Part shown: positions 46,945 to 57,007 of the stretch, piece by piece
Layout: every line of letters begins with the position of its first letter
Numbering within the stretch: the stretch's first letter is position 1
Source: Dysidea avara
Lineage: Eukaryota; Porifera; Demospongiae; Dictyoceratida; Dysideidae
Direction of reading: 5' to 3'
Length of the DNA stretch: 64,000 nt
Assembly: GCF_963678975.1 (NCBI RefSeq)
Contig: NC_089277.1
Span: forward strand, 20,024,001 to 20,088,000
The notes under the pieces: generated by a model
The model's input: only the letters and a program-made list of their open reading frames with translations
Databases searched by the model: none
Told to the model about the DNA's origin: nothing
Program-made: the position numbers and the translations under genes

Positions 46945-47315
46945 CTGACACCTTCCCTCCAACTCACACATTTGAACTCGCGATCACGTGATAGTGGGAA
47001 TTTAAAGGAATTTTAATTTTCTTTGTCCGCTGATGTTAGTAATAGCGACATGACAAGAAATTGTATCTGCAGCGATGATATTCATATAAGAATCTGCATG
47101 GTAGCGTTGTGAAAAATCGTCGAACGTCGAATCACGTGACTTGCAACATTTACTGACGGTGGGGCCTGGAAAGCTGACGGTGGGACACAGGCCCCAGTGT
47201 AGCTATGCCACTGGTCATCACTCATCATATAGTGCACCAAGGCATGCAGGTACAAAATTTTATTTTGATGATAATTTCAGACCAATAACAGATATCTTGA
47301 TTCTGTTTTTTGCAC

Positions 47316-47599
47316 TAGTCTGCCGCCGCCCGCCCCTTCGCATAAAGTAAGGGTCTGGTGAAATACAGATACTAAATCATTTCTAGCGCCCAGATTCGGC
47401 GCTAGCCAATTAGTGCATGCCAATGACGTTCATACAGAAATCGCCTTGGCAACACAATGCTTTTGTTCGAATTGAAGTGCAATTATCTGACGTAACAAGC
47501 ATTACGTTCGCTGTCTAATTGGATTCCTTTTGAAATGATTAGGTATTTGTATTTCTCCAGACCCTTACTTTTTGCGAAGGGGCGGGCGACGCCAGACTA
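47316..47599. mobile_element. Mutator-like MITE, GC-rich termini, 9-bp duplication
   Basis: The left TAGTCTGCCGCCGCCCGCCC and right (reverse) TAGTCTGGCGTCGCCCGCCC are inverted over about 50 bp. Exact 9-bp flanks TTTTTGCAC lie at 47307-47315 and 47600-47608. 284 bp, non-coding. Its GC content contrasts with the surroundings. Confidence 0.85.
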
Positions 47600-47608
47600 T
47601 TTTTGCAC

Positions 47609-48667
47609 ATCATTATATTCAAATATTACTATTTATTTGTATACTTGTTGTCATGGTAACAACCATAAAATGTCACAATTTACATGTCAGTGATTTTTAG
47701 CTTTTTTGAAACTAGTCCTCCATACTTCTGAGTTTTGCTAAACAATTGTAGTTCATGAAAGCTCTTATTGAGCCAAAGAATTTTTGTTGAACAGATTTGG
47801 AAAATTTGCTTTTACAGAGAAGTTATACCCATTTTTCTGATTTTCATAGATTTAGAAAAAATGAAACTTGTTTCACATGCTTATAAATTTTTATGAATAT
47901 TCATTGTTTTCTTGAAGAAGATTGGCTAGACTAAAACTTATGTTTAACAAATTCTAAATTAAATTTTAGTTTTTGGTGTAAAGTCAATTTATGGCTTCGG
48001 CCATGCATGCTGCAGCAATTCAGACAAGGAAAAACAATATAAAGTAGTATAGTATGGTATACTAATGAGTATGACATAGTATACTAATGAGTATGACATA
48101 GTATACTGACATAACATAAAAGTACAAAAACAATGGTAGAACATACCTAACTAATTTTAGAAAAAATGGGTGGGCAAGCAAGTTGAATATTTTTAGAAGT
48201 TCATGCCTTGGTGCACTATACATTTTACGTGTTTGCAAAATATTCCTAACAGATTAACTGTGCCCATGCATGGGATGACGCAGATGCAAGTTTTCATTAT
48301 ATACTAAATTTTATTGTTGTAGCTGCTTATATACATTATGTTGGAATTACTCAATTTCATGTTTCTTGCTGCTAAAATCTTACTTTGATTTCTACTACTT
48401 GCTGACCTTCTACTCACTTACTTCATTTGGTTGTATATGGAAGAATTTAGTAATGCACATTACTGTTGCTTTTGTTGTTTCCACTTCTAAATTTACTCTG
48501 TACAGTCACTTCTACTTGCTCAATATACCTGCATGCAAAGTATAAAGCATCAGTTAACGAACTACATACCCCCTCCACAGAACTTCATACGAGATTGAGA
48601 TAATTTAATAGAGCACTCAGTCAAATACTCTAATAGAATAGTCGACTCACATACATATAATACCATT
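47609..48667. other. Non-coding stretch
   Basis: Short tandem ATGAGTATGACATAGTATACT words at 48060-48110. CTCTAATAGAG modules at 48594-48645. No gene. Confidence 0.4.
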
Positions 48668-48747
48668 ATGAATCCTCCACAGTTACTTAGTGAGCTAGCT
48701 TCAACAATGCAGGTACAGCAAACTTCAAGAACTGCAACAGCAAATTG

Positions 48748-48780
<33 letters not shown>

Positions 48781-48844
48781 GCAGCAGCAACAACAGCAGC
48801 AAGCAGCAGCAGCAGTAACAACAGCAGCAATGCAAAAGATGTAA
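48668..48844 (+). CDS. Short Gln/Ser-rich ORF over a CAG/CAA tract
   Basis: ATG at 48668; 58 codons to TAA. The start MNPPQLLSELASTMQ looks protein-like, then CAGCAGCAACAA repeats give Ser/Asn, Gln and Ala runs. A donor-like ATGCAG/GTACAG follows residue 15, so only the first part may be exonic. The trinucleotide tract (48749-48828) makes all three frames open, so coding status is doubtful. Confidence 0.25.
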
Positions 48845-49069
48845 AGTGAAGGTATTTAATGAATAATATAGTTTTTCTCAGGTTGCTTGCAAAACGCAAA
48901 ACAAAAACAGAATCATGTGCACAATTCACGTGAGGATTTAAAATGAATTTCTGATTGGATTTTGCTGGCAAAATATTAACTGTAATCCTTGGTAGCTCAA
49001 GATATTTGTACTATGGTTCACGTGTTTGATCACATTTCTGTTCTAGGTTTTTGCAAGCAACCTGGTAAT

Positions 49070-50195
49070 GGACTTTATCCGAAATTACGTTACAGACATA
49101 AAAATGGCTGCTGTAGTGTGGGGACATTCGTAAAATTTATATGGGCGACTATGGGAAGAAATTTTTTGAACGGCAGCCAGGAAGATGTCGAGCTCTAACC
49201 AGCGGTTATGCCCCATATGGTCATAAATTAATTAGCTGAAAGAATAATCTAGCGTTGTTTTGAAAATCAACCAAAAATTGCTTTTACGCACTCGTTGTAA
49301 CATCTTATAGCTAGTGGGCAATGGACCTTATCCACAATAATTGACAAAATGGCTGTGTTTATGCACTTGTCAATTTCATGCCCCACCCCCCACCCCAGGT
49401 GTCCCCACACCCCAGGTTGGGATTTGACATTGCTTCTTTCCCCCACCCCTGGGGCAATTGACAGTTCAGTGTCCAATTCACTGACCGATTTCTAAACAAT
49501 AAAATCGCACTTGCTATAATTTTTCTAGCTACAGGTGTATACCAGGCTATTACTAGTCGTATGCATGAAGTATATAGTGTGCTTTTATACTCTATTTTGA
49601 GGTCTTGCACAGTAATAAAGTATAATAATATAATAGTATACGCTTAGTCAACCTTAATTGAGGTGTTGTCAAATCCCCTACTATGGGGGTGGGGACATAG
49701 TGGGGATTTGACAGCCGATTTTGCCCCAGTAGTGGGGAATTTGACACCACGATTTGTCAAATCCCCTGTATTCCCCCACCCTCCCCCGGGGTGGGGATGG
49801 GGTATGAAATTGACAAGTGCATTAGTGTGGGCACTTCGTATGTAATCACTAAAAATTAATGAGCTTTGTTTGCGAATTTCACGACATGGAACTATTGGAT
49901 AATAAAGGTAAAAGGCTAGTTAGCGTGATGTGGTGATGCAAAATAGTCCCACCAGACGAAACCATACTTATTATTATTATTGTTATTGTACTGCTTTACA
50001 GTGACTTAAGTTTGCTATCGACGTAAAACCATGCACATGTGCTTTGTAATTAAGTATGCATGCCTCACCTTACCCCTTGCTGAAGTATGTAAACATTAAC
50101 ATAGCGAATCGCCATCTCTCCCAATAGCCTCTGTACAAACGCGTCCACACTATCGGCCGCCATTTTGTGCTTTGACGTCATTGCGGATAAGGTCC
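49070..50195. repeat. Inverted-repeat element with GGAC(T/C)TTATCCG ends
   Basis: GGACTTTATCCGAAATTACG at the left and (reverse) GGACCTTATCCGCAATGACG at the right, each followed by an AAAATGGC then TAGTGTGG word. A third similar end at 49322 precedes the nested MITE at 49362-49821, and a fourth lies near 57808-57880. Possibly two nested or tandem copies; duplication not found. Confidence 0.4.
49362..49821. mobile_element. MITE with TGCACTTGTCAATTTCAT termini, G/C-run interior
   Basis: The left TGCACTTGTCAATTTCATGC and right (reverse) TGCACTTGTCAATTTCATAC are inverted. TTA flanks at 49359-49361 and 49822-49824. The interior has GGGGTGGGGACA, CCCCAC and GGGGATTTGAC words; a LINE-like GAGGTCTTGCACAGTAATAA tail lies inside at 49598. 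Same family as 53701-53914. Confidence 0.7.
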
Positions 50196-50241
50196 AAACC
50201 CGAAACGAAATGGAAAACGGTCAAATCATCATATAAATGTA

Positions 50242-51083
50242 TCCTAGAGTAAAACCCTTGTATAGTGGCCACCTCTTAAAGACAACCTTCTTATAAAGAC
50301 CACTTCCATACAAAGACCACTTTGCAATTAGATCTCAAAGATGGCTAAGGCATACTGACTAAGATCACTTCACGGTCACTTTTAATAAAGACCACCCTCT
50401 TTACAAAGACCACACCTCACATTGTAATGATACCTAGGTTCCAAACATCTGCATGTTTCATGACTTATCAAAACAGCTAAGTTAACTACACTCTTAAGGT
50501 TATCATCTCCTTATGAGACATCACTTTTTGTTGATACAGTATGGACTGTGGACCAAGGACTTGACACATTCTGGTACAAAATAAGCGATAATGGTAGATG
50601 ACTTGAGTGAGGTGTGAACCAAAATATGGGAGATGAAATTGACCCCTTTCTATGAGTCATGAAATATGTGTTTGATGCTTATCAAATATTACCATGTAAC
50701 TAAGAGATGGTCATATAAAAGATGACCATGAAGTGGCCTTACGTACCTATCTTTAGAACCTAATTACAATGCAGTTTTTGTATAGAAGTGGTCTTTGTAC
50801 AGAGGTGGTCTTTAAAGGTGACACTAAGTGAGGTTTCACCCTAGAACCGTAAGAGCCTAGCTGTTTTGATAAAGTCATGGAATAGGTGCTTGGAATCTTA
50901 GCTATTATTACAATGTGAGAGGTGGTCTTTGTAAAGAGGGTGGTCTTTCAGCAGATCATGAAGTGGTCTTATAAGGTCAGCTGTCTTTGAGATCGAATTA
51001 CAATGTGGTCTTTGTATGGAGGTGGTCTTTATAAGAAGGTGTACTTTAAGAAGTGGCCACTAAACAAGGGTTTCACTCTAGGG
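50242..51083. mobile_element. TA-flanked MITE (CCTAGAGTAAAACCCTTG termini)
   Basis: Left TCCTAGAGTAAAACCCTTG and right (reverse) CCCTAGAGTGAAACCCTTG, continuing inverted for about 110 bp (AAAGACCACTTCCATACAAA). TA flanks at 50240-50241 and 51084-51085. 842 bp of AAGACCAC/GTGGTCTT words, non-coding. Tc1/mariner-like by target. Confidence 0.72.
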
Positions 51084-51199
51084 TACATTTTTATGATGAT
51101 TTGACTACTTCCGTTTTTCATTTCCACTTTCCATTTCCGATTTCCATTTCACTGTTTCCAATTGTAGTATTAGCAAGAGTTAATAATTGAGAGGAGGGT

Positions 51200-51660
51200 G
51201 TCCAACACAATACAGAACCTCTACCACACCGTGAGTATATTAACAGGAAGAAAGAAAACAGCTTTTTAAGGCGTGCATAGCTCCATGGCCCCTTCTCCAA
51301 AGCACATCATTTTTGCGTTATAGCTGTCCCCCAGGTAGGGTACGCCACACAGCAAATTTGATTAACTTCGCAACAGCCATTTGCGAGATAAAGTTCGTTT
51401 TAGTTTCTTCGTTTTTTTCTTCTTATTTGCCGTTTGGGCGGGCTTCGATTTCTTTTTGCACACTTTGCAAAATTGCTATAAAACGCAAATGTGTAACTCG
51501 ATTACCTTGATCTTTGCTGCAAATGAAGAGCGTGTAACGGTGGATTCATGTACCAAGTTTGTTGTGAATCTGAGGAATATTCAAGGAGTTATGAGCATTT
51601 ATTCACGTAAAAAAATATCAAACTTCTGTCACGGCTACAGGGCAAACTGAGTATAGAAAT
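51200..51660 (-). repeat. Diverged relative of the 5011-5880 repeat tail
   Basis: The words CACCGTGAGTATATTAACAG, TTCGTTTTTTTCTTCTTATT and TTTGCAAAATTGCTATAAAA correspond in inverted orientation to the tail of copies A and B. Reading frames here are not conserved. Confidence 0.5.
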
Positions 51661-51797
51661 ACCTTGAATATTGGTGTATAGATAGGTTGATCATCGTAGC
51701 AGTGCCTTTTGATAGTTTGAATAGCAATAGAGTTACAGCAACAAAGTTATAAAGCAAAAACCAAACAAGTGTAAAATCGTGGGATCGAGATACTCTA

Positions 51798-52051
51798 CAC
51801 TGTTAAAAATAAAGAGTAACCACCTCTCTGAAGAATTCCCAGTGTAGGGAGGATTTAACACCCCATGGAGAGTAACCAACACTCTGAAGAGAATAACCAT
51901 TACTATGAAGAGTAAGTGACACCACCTTCAGAGCATGTGTTACTCCCCAGTTACTCCTTTAGAGTAATGGTTACTCTCCATGCAGGGGTGTTAAATCCTC
52001 CCTACACTGGGAACTCTTTGAGAGTTGTGATTACTCTTCATTTTAACAGTG
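51798..52051. mobile_element. TA-flanked palindromic MITE inserted in a CTCTAATAGAG module
   Basis: Termini CACTGTTAAAAATAAAGAGT and (reverse) CACTGTTAAAATGAAGAGT. Arms of about 100 bp share CCCAGTGTAGGGAGGATTTA. TA flanks at 51796-51797 and 52052-52053; removing the element restores GATACTCTAATAGAGCAGTC, so the insertion site is verified. 254 bp. Confidence 0.9.
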
Positions 52052-52099
52052 TAATAGAGCAGTCACCGCAGGGTAAAAAAGGTGTGCAAAAAATGTTGA

Positions 52100-52190
52100 A
52101 AAAAAAACAAAAACTTACCAGACTTTGAATTAGGGACCTCCATACCTAACACCTGTACCCTTAACCACTGAACCACTGCTACCTTGGCTG
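52100..52190 (-). mobile_element. tRNA-derived SINE-like unit (minus)
   Basis: Minus-strand GGTAGCAGTGGTTCAGTGGT resembles a tRNA A-box region and GGAGGTCCCTAATTCAAAGT a decayed B box, followed by a T/A-rich tail toward lower coordinates. Similar layout to 37170-37383. Not a functional tRNA. Confidence 0.45.
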
Positions 52191-52439
52191 ATCACCTCAC
52201 TTAATTTCTGCTTTATAAATTAAATGTTTAGTTGAAATCTGCTTATAATCAAACGTTTGTAATTTCATAGATCTACCAAAGAAGGACTAGATTGTTCTAG
52301 AACATTCCATGTGTGTTCTGTTATAGTCCTCAAAAAAATGTGCACTCTATTAGAGTATTACAATAATATTATCACATATTGAATTAAATCATGCAATGAA
52401 ATACATTTATAAGTCTGTCTTCAACATAGAAAAGAAGAA

Positions 52440-52616
52440 ATATGAGTAAAAACAAACATCAAAGCCAGCCATATAGGCTTGTTTTTGGGGCCTTATAAAG
52501 TACAAAAAGAAGTGAAATCCACGCAAAAACAGCCAAGCTGTGAAAAAATGGTGTAACCTTAATAATCCTGAGTGAAAAAGTTGTGATATCAAAGGTGGCG
52601 GCCAAGAAATGGCTGT
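52440..52616. repeat. Left part of a palindromic element split by a LINE
   Basis: GGTGGCGGCCAAGAAATGGC then TGTAATGATGTTAATGCTTA matches the arm of the foldback at 2523-2816. The complementary arm (AGCATTAACATCATTGCAGCC) resumes at about 57771 after the LINE. The element was thus entered at or near its centre. Confidence 0.65.
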
Positions 52617-53083
52617 AATGATGTTAATGCTTAATAATGCATTGAACTCTGGAGAACAAATTGATGCTTTGTTTCTTGACTTCTCCAAAGTATTTGATAA
52701 GGTACCTCACGAAAGACTTTGTCACACTATGGAATAAATGGCCTCTTGCTAGATTGGATCAAAAGTTTTCTGACAGACAGAACACAATCAGTTGTTATTG
52801 ATGGAGAAAGTAGCTGTCCTTCTACAGTACTTTCCGGCGTGCCACAAGGTACAGTTTTGGCACCCTTATTATTTTTAATATTTATAAATGATATTACACA
52901 AGATCTCCAGTGTACTGTTAGACTTTATGCAGATGATATCTAAATTTACAACATCATTCATCTTCCCAATGACTCTGAGCATCTTCAACAAGATTTATGT
53001 ACTTTACAAGCATGGGCCAGGAGATGGCAAATGGAATTTAACCCAGCTAAATGTGTACATCTTACAATTTCAAATAAACATCA
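52617..53083 (+). pseudogene. LINE reverse transcriptase, 5' part (truncated, interrupted)
   Basis: The frames read ALFLDFSKVFDKVPHERL (RT motif A region), then after a frame break GINGLLLDWIKSFL, SGVPQGTVLAPLLF and YADD (RT catalytic Asp pair). A TAA stop follows immediately where a codon is expected. The copy is 5'-truncated at about 52617 and degenerate. It is interrupted at 53084 by the pogo-type element and resumes at 57035. Jockey/CR1-like by motif style. Confidence 0.85.
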
Positions 53084-53085
53084 TA

Positions 53086-53110
53086 CCGTACAGCCGGAAA
53101 TTTTCGAAAG
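53086..53110. repeat. Left terminal inverted repeat of the pogo-type element
   Basis: Pairs with 57008-57032 with a single C/T difference at position 6. TTTCGAAAA subterminal repeats continue to about 53208 and may bind the transposase (inference). Confidence 0.9.
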
Positions 53111-53208
53111 CAAAAATTTTCGAAAAAGTGTTCCTGATTTATAATTCGAAACTTTTAATTTCGAAAATTTGCTCCTGACTTTTAATTCAAAACTTTTTAT
53201 TTTCGAAA

Positions 53209-54995
53209 ATGTCGACTGATACTTCGACGTCCCATTCAGATCGTTGTATAAACTCTGTGGTTCGTGGTCATCACATATATAAGGATATATGGACACCTGT
53301 GATAGGAGAGGAGTTGACATGCCGAAGAGAAGTTGGAAACATTCATGACTTGCACGCGGTAGCCACCATCCGTGGCAGCGATGTCGTTGGTCACGTACCA
53401 CGTACAATATCGCTGCCTTGTAATGTGTTCATAAGGAAAGGGGGGACAATACGCTGCATCATCACAGGTCACAGGCAGTACTCTCTTGATTTAGATAGAG
53501 GAGGCCTTGACGTTCCATGCAAGCTGAAGTTTGAGGGCAGCAAAAATTCAATAGACCAGCTGTTGGAGAAACTTCGTAATGCACCTGTAGACAAAGCGCC
53601 TGGAAGTGTACCTATGTCGACTAGTAACCAGCTACAACACAGTAAGTTTAATTAGCTATCAAGTGGTAGCTAGCATTTTGGTATTACATGATAGCGCTTA
53701 TGCACCTATCAATGTCACTACCCCAGGTTGGGCAGCAGGTGGGGATTTGCAGAGGATTCATCACCCAAACTCATCTGCAGGCATTTGCAAGCCATATTGT
53801 CAGTATTTCCTGTTAATAGGGGATTTGTAACTCAAAGCTGTTCCCAGGGTTGGGGAATTTGTCACCTATAGCGTTTGCCAAATCCCTGCCTTTGCCTTGA
53901 CAATGATAGGTGCATTATAACTTCTAGAGGTGGTGTGTAATTAATTGAAAGCACTATATTCAGTGGGATGCATGAATTAGAGCATTACAGGCTTGTTATA
54001 CTCCGCGGCTGCTAAAGAATGCATGCGTTTAATTGCAAATTGCATGCATGCATAGAGTCTCACGTTGACTGCCGTTTCCCAGGAAAGTGTGAAAGTAAAT
54101 GTGTTCATATTGTTATAATTAAAGACATGTTAATCAACACCAGCATCCTAATGGAGTGCTCACACCTAAGAAGTTGGGATCGATGTCAGCACTTCAAGCA
54201 TTGCTTTAAGACAAAAGGTTGCACATGCAGTAGTCATGTTATAGTGCTATAATCATCAGTAGCAGTACTATTATAATAGATTCACATTATATGTTTGTGT
54301 TTCTATGGTTGTTTTTTCTCTGGGCAGACCATCATTTAGCAACTATACAGTTAGATCAGAAGGATGATAAGCAGTCAGCAACGCCATTGAGAAAAGTTCT
54401 ACTGCCACCATCTCTTCAGAATCCTCGTTCCACTGTCAATGCAGTAGAAAATCCAGTGTGGCTGCACTTGTACAAGTACACACTAATTCATGCAGATTTA
54501 AGTACTTTGCTTACATCAGGGTCACCACTAAATGATAAACACGTTAATCTGGCACAAACCATTCTGAAGAAGCAATTCCCTAAAGTATCTGGCTTGCAAT
54601 CTACACTTTTACAATTCAAAGCGCTAGACAAAAAGTATTCGAGTGGTATTCAAATTGTACATTGCCCAAATGACCACTGGATTACCATTTTCAAGGAGAA
54701 TTCTTCAGCCAATGTAATCTATGTGTATGATTCCGTTTTTGATTCTCCTAATACAGCAGTGTATACAGTTGCATGTAACTTGTTTAGTGTTGAAGATGAT
54801 CTGTCTGTTGTGATGGTACCAATGCAAAAACAGGCAGCTGGCTCTAATAATTGTGGTCTTTTTTCCATTGCTGTGGCTACCGCTTTAGCTTTTGATAGTA
54901 CCCCTTCTAAATTACAATTTGTAGAAAGTGAAATGCGTAGCCATTTAAAAACTTGCTTTGAGAAGGGAGCGATGAGTATGTACCCCATACATTAG
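53209..54995 (+). CDS. HIRAN-Ulp1/SENP-like protease, two exons
   Basis: Exon 1 (53209-53641, 144 codons plus one base) holds a HIRAN-like domain: residues ~18-75 include VVRGHHIYKDIW, CRREVGNIHDLHAVA and GSDVVGHVPRTIS. The donor is ACA/GTAAGT. Exon 2 starts at 54328 after TTGTTTTTTCTCTGGGCAG; phases match (1), giving about 366 aa. Exon 2 encodes a C48-type cysteine-protease fold with the triad in order: NDHW (His), VYDS (Asp), then QKQAAGSNNCGLFSIA (oxyanion Gln and catalytic Cys). HIRAN domains bind DNA ends (known for HLTF); Ulp1/SENP enzymes cleave SUMO or related modifiers. The gene lies inside the pogo-type element, tail to tail with its transposase, so it is element cargo. A role in removing SUMO at transposition sites is inference. 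The intron carries a MITE (53701-53914). Confidence 0.8.
53701..53914. mobile_element. MITE in the intron of the HIRAN-Ulp1 gene
   Basis: Left TGCACCTATCAATGTCA and right (reverse) TGCACCTATCATTGTCAAGG are inverted. TTA flanks at 53698-53700 and 53915-53917. The interior has GGTGGGGATTTGCAGAGG and GGTTGGGGAATTTGTCA words like 49362-49821. 214 bp. Confidence 0.7.
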
Positions 54996-55470
54996 TGTTA
55001 CACACAGTACTGTGTAAAGTTTAGTGCTGTACACCTGCAAAATTTTTGTCACCGGTTAATTGCCTACCAATAATTGGCAATAACCGGTTAATTGGTTTGT
55101 TTGTATATTGGCAGACATAATGCGAGTCAACAAGCCTGCTGTAAGGTTTAGGGTGGTACCAAAGTGACCATCAACATCTTGTCTAGCAGTAACAGTTATT
55201 ACAATCACATTCTTTGAGGTTATGTTATGATGCTAACACTTAACAGCAGGGGTAATTTATGGTTTACCAAGTGGGTGGGCAATAACCGGTTTAAAGGTTT
55301 CTTCACCGGTTATTGGCTGACCTAGACAACACCGGTTAATAACCGGTTAATTGGACACCGGTGTACAGCACTAGTAAAGTTGATTTTAAAACGTTCTTTT
55401 TGTATTTCAAATATTTAATACAATAATATATACTAACAAGGTAATGATAAGGTAAAGTAAAAGGAACGTG
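54996..55470. other. Region between the convergent genes; CCGGTTA words
   Basis: ACCGGTTAATTGG and AACCGGTTA words recur with inverted partners at 55048-55360 (start TGCTGTACACCTGCAAAA, end CACCGGTGTACAGCAC), suggesting another small palindromic MITE about 350 bp long inside the transposon. No coding frame. Confidence 0.5.
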
Positions 55471-56939
55471 TTAAAGTAGTCCAGCCTTACGGAAGCCATT
55501 AGTGGCTATCTGGGGGTTCATCTTTAAGTAATCAAATGTATTCTTGAGCCATGTAACACCCAAAGGCTTAACAACGCTTAAAGAAAGGTTTACATCAGGA
55601 GTGGAGCATCCATGTTGCAACTGAATTTTGACCTGTTCAGCATACCAACCTTGAAATTCATTACGGAGGAACTCCTTTACAGCCTTGTTAACGCTGATGT
55701 CCAGGGGTTGAAGCCTGTCCGTGCAGTTGGCTGGAACTAGCAAAACATCTATGTTGTTTTCTTCCAGCGTTTTCAGCACAACCTCAGTGCATTGGCCTTT
55801 AAATCGATCAAATATGACTAAACTGCGGTGATCACTTGATAAACCAAGCTCGGACTTCTTCTTTGTCACATAAGGTAACAAAACATTGTGTATATATTGC
55901 AAGGTTGTTACTTGATTAGACCAATGATTCTCAGTAAACGTTGCATGCCAATCAGTTGGAAACTTTGGTTTGGGGAGGCACCTTGGAGTTTTCCCAGCAT
56001 AAACTATTTGGGGTGGCAAATAGTGACCAGACATAGTCACACAAAGAACAGCAGTAATTTGGCGTTTGTCGTCTGCTCCCACTATTTCAACCCGTTTGCT
56101 ACCCACTTCAGCCATTGTCCAATTACTAACTGGCACATAATGAATGCCTGTTTGGTCCCAATTCAACACCAAGCTGTCAGGGATTTCTTCCATTTCAATG
56201 AGAGTTTTTGCATCATACAAAAACTGAGCTTTACCTGCCTCAAAATCTATCAAACTCATCTTGGGCTTTTTAGTAGTTGCACTTCTCTTTACGAAATGTA
56301 TCCTGGACAGCAATGACTTGGCCCAAGCTTTTGTAATAGATATTGGACCTCCATTAATTGACAAAAGATTGCTATCGCGATACTGGACCATTCCAGAACC
56401 TGCCGCCATCACAATGGCTGTATTGACTACAGCACCACTCGAGCGCAAGTGCTTAATGTACATAATCACATAATCATCAAGTTCCTTTCCCAGTAGCAGT
56501 GGGCGGCCTCTTTTTTGTTAGGAAGCTCATTAATGACCACTTCTTGTTTACTCTCCCCTTGATTCTCGTGTTGATGCTCTCGCACAAGTATCTTCAGCTC
56601 CCTCAGATATCGTGCTTTCCAGGTAGCGACGCTACTGACCGGTATTTTGTCTCTTGCCGGATGCAGGGATGCATAATGGCGAATTGTGTCAGTTATTCCG
56701 TGGTCTATAGCTCTTTTGGCGATCTCAGCCCTTTCCTTTCTGCTGTAGTGTTGATACCTTCCTCGCTTGGCATCCGGTTCTTCTTTCTCAATCAATACTT
56801 CCCTTATAGCAGTGTTAGCTGCTTTAATAGCACTGCTGGGAATCGATTTAGACAGTACCCCCGACGGGTTTGGCAAGTCTACAACAGAAGTCGGGTCGCT
56901 TCTACTTCGAATAACAAATCCATACTTTAAAAGCGCCAT
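55471..56939 (-). CDS. pogo-type DDD transposase with one frame break
   Basis: ATG at 56939. The N-terminal part has a helix-turn-helix-like segment (RKERAEIAKRAIDHGITDTI, then SVATWKARYLREL). At 56511-56516 an A6 run in the sense strand breaks the frame: the upstream frame stops after 21 further codons, while one base more (or a -1 slip on AAAAAAG) continues as RGRPLLLGKELDDYV, typical of the family, into the downstream frame starting near 56510. The C-terminal ~330 codons hold the DDE_1 catalytic core with all three aspartates: LNWDQTG, VIFDRFKGQ, LQPLDISVNKAVK. It ends at 55471 (GFRKAGLL). In this superfamily the enzyme cuts at the terminal repeats and inserts at TA. Either a recent one-base deletion or programmed -1 frameshifting explains the break. 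Confidence 0.85.
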
Positions 56940-57007
56940 TTCCGAATATATTCGAATAATCAATTTTCGAAAATGCTCCGGATTTTCGAAATTTTCGAAA
57001 TTAAAGT

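Larger units (their letters stand above)
40777..47213. mobile_element. Outer hAT-type element hosting a second nest
   Basis: The left end CAGGGGCGTAGCTAGAC and right end (reverse) CAGTGGCATAGCTACAC are inverted. Exact 8-bp flanks GTCATCAC lie at 40769-40776 and 47214-47221. Its own sequence is only about 0.9 kb (40777-41045, 45438-45789, 46945-47213); the rest is nested elements. No hAT transposase was found in those remnants, so it was non-autonomous. Confidence 0.85.

Noticed and set aside
53081-53407. Minus-strand 108-codon ORF
   Set aside because: Antisense to the HIRAN exon and terminal repeats; FSKLK-type peptides come from TTTCGAAAA repeats.
54291-54327. Ulp1 protein starting at the ATG at 54291 with a hydrophobic signal-like N-terminus
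   Set aside because: The stretch is a polypyrimidine tract and splice acceptor; the phase fits joining to the HIRAN exon.
56940-56963. pogo-type transposase start eight codons upstream
   Set aside because: That codon is TTG; the first ATG is at 56939.
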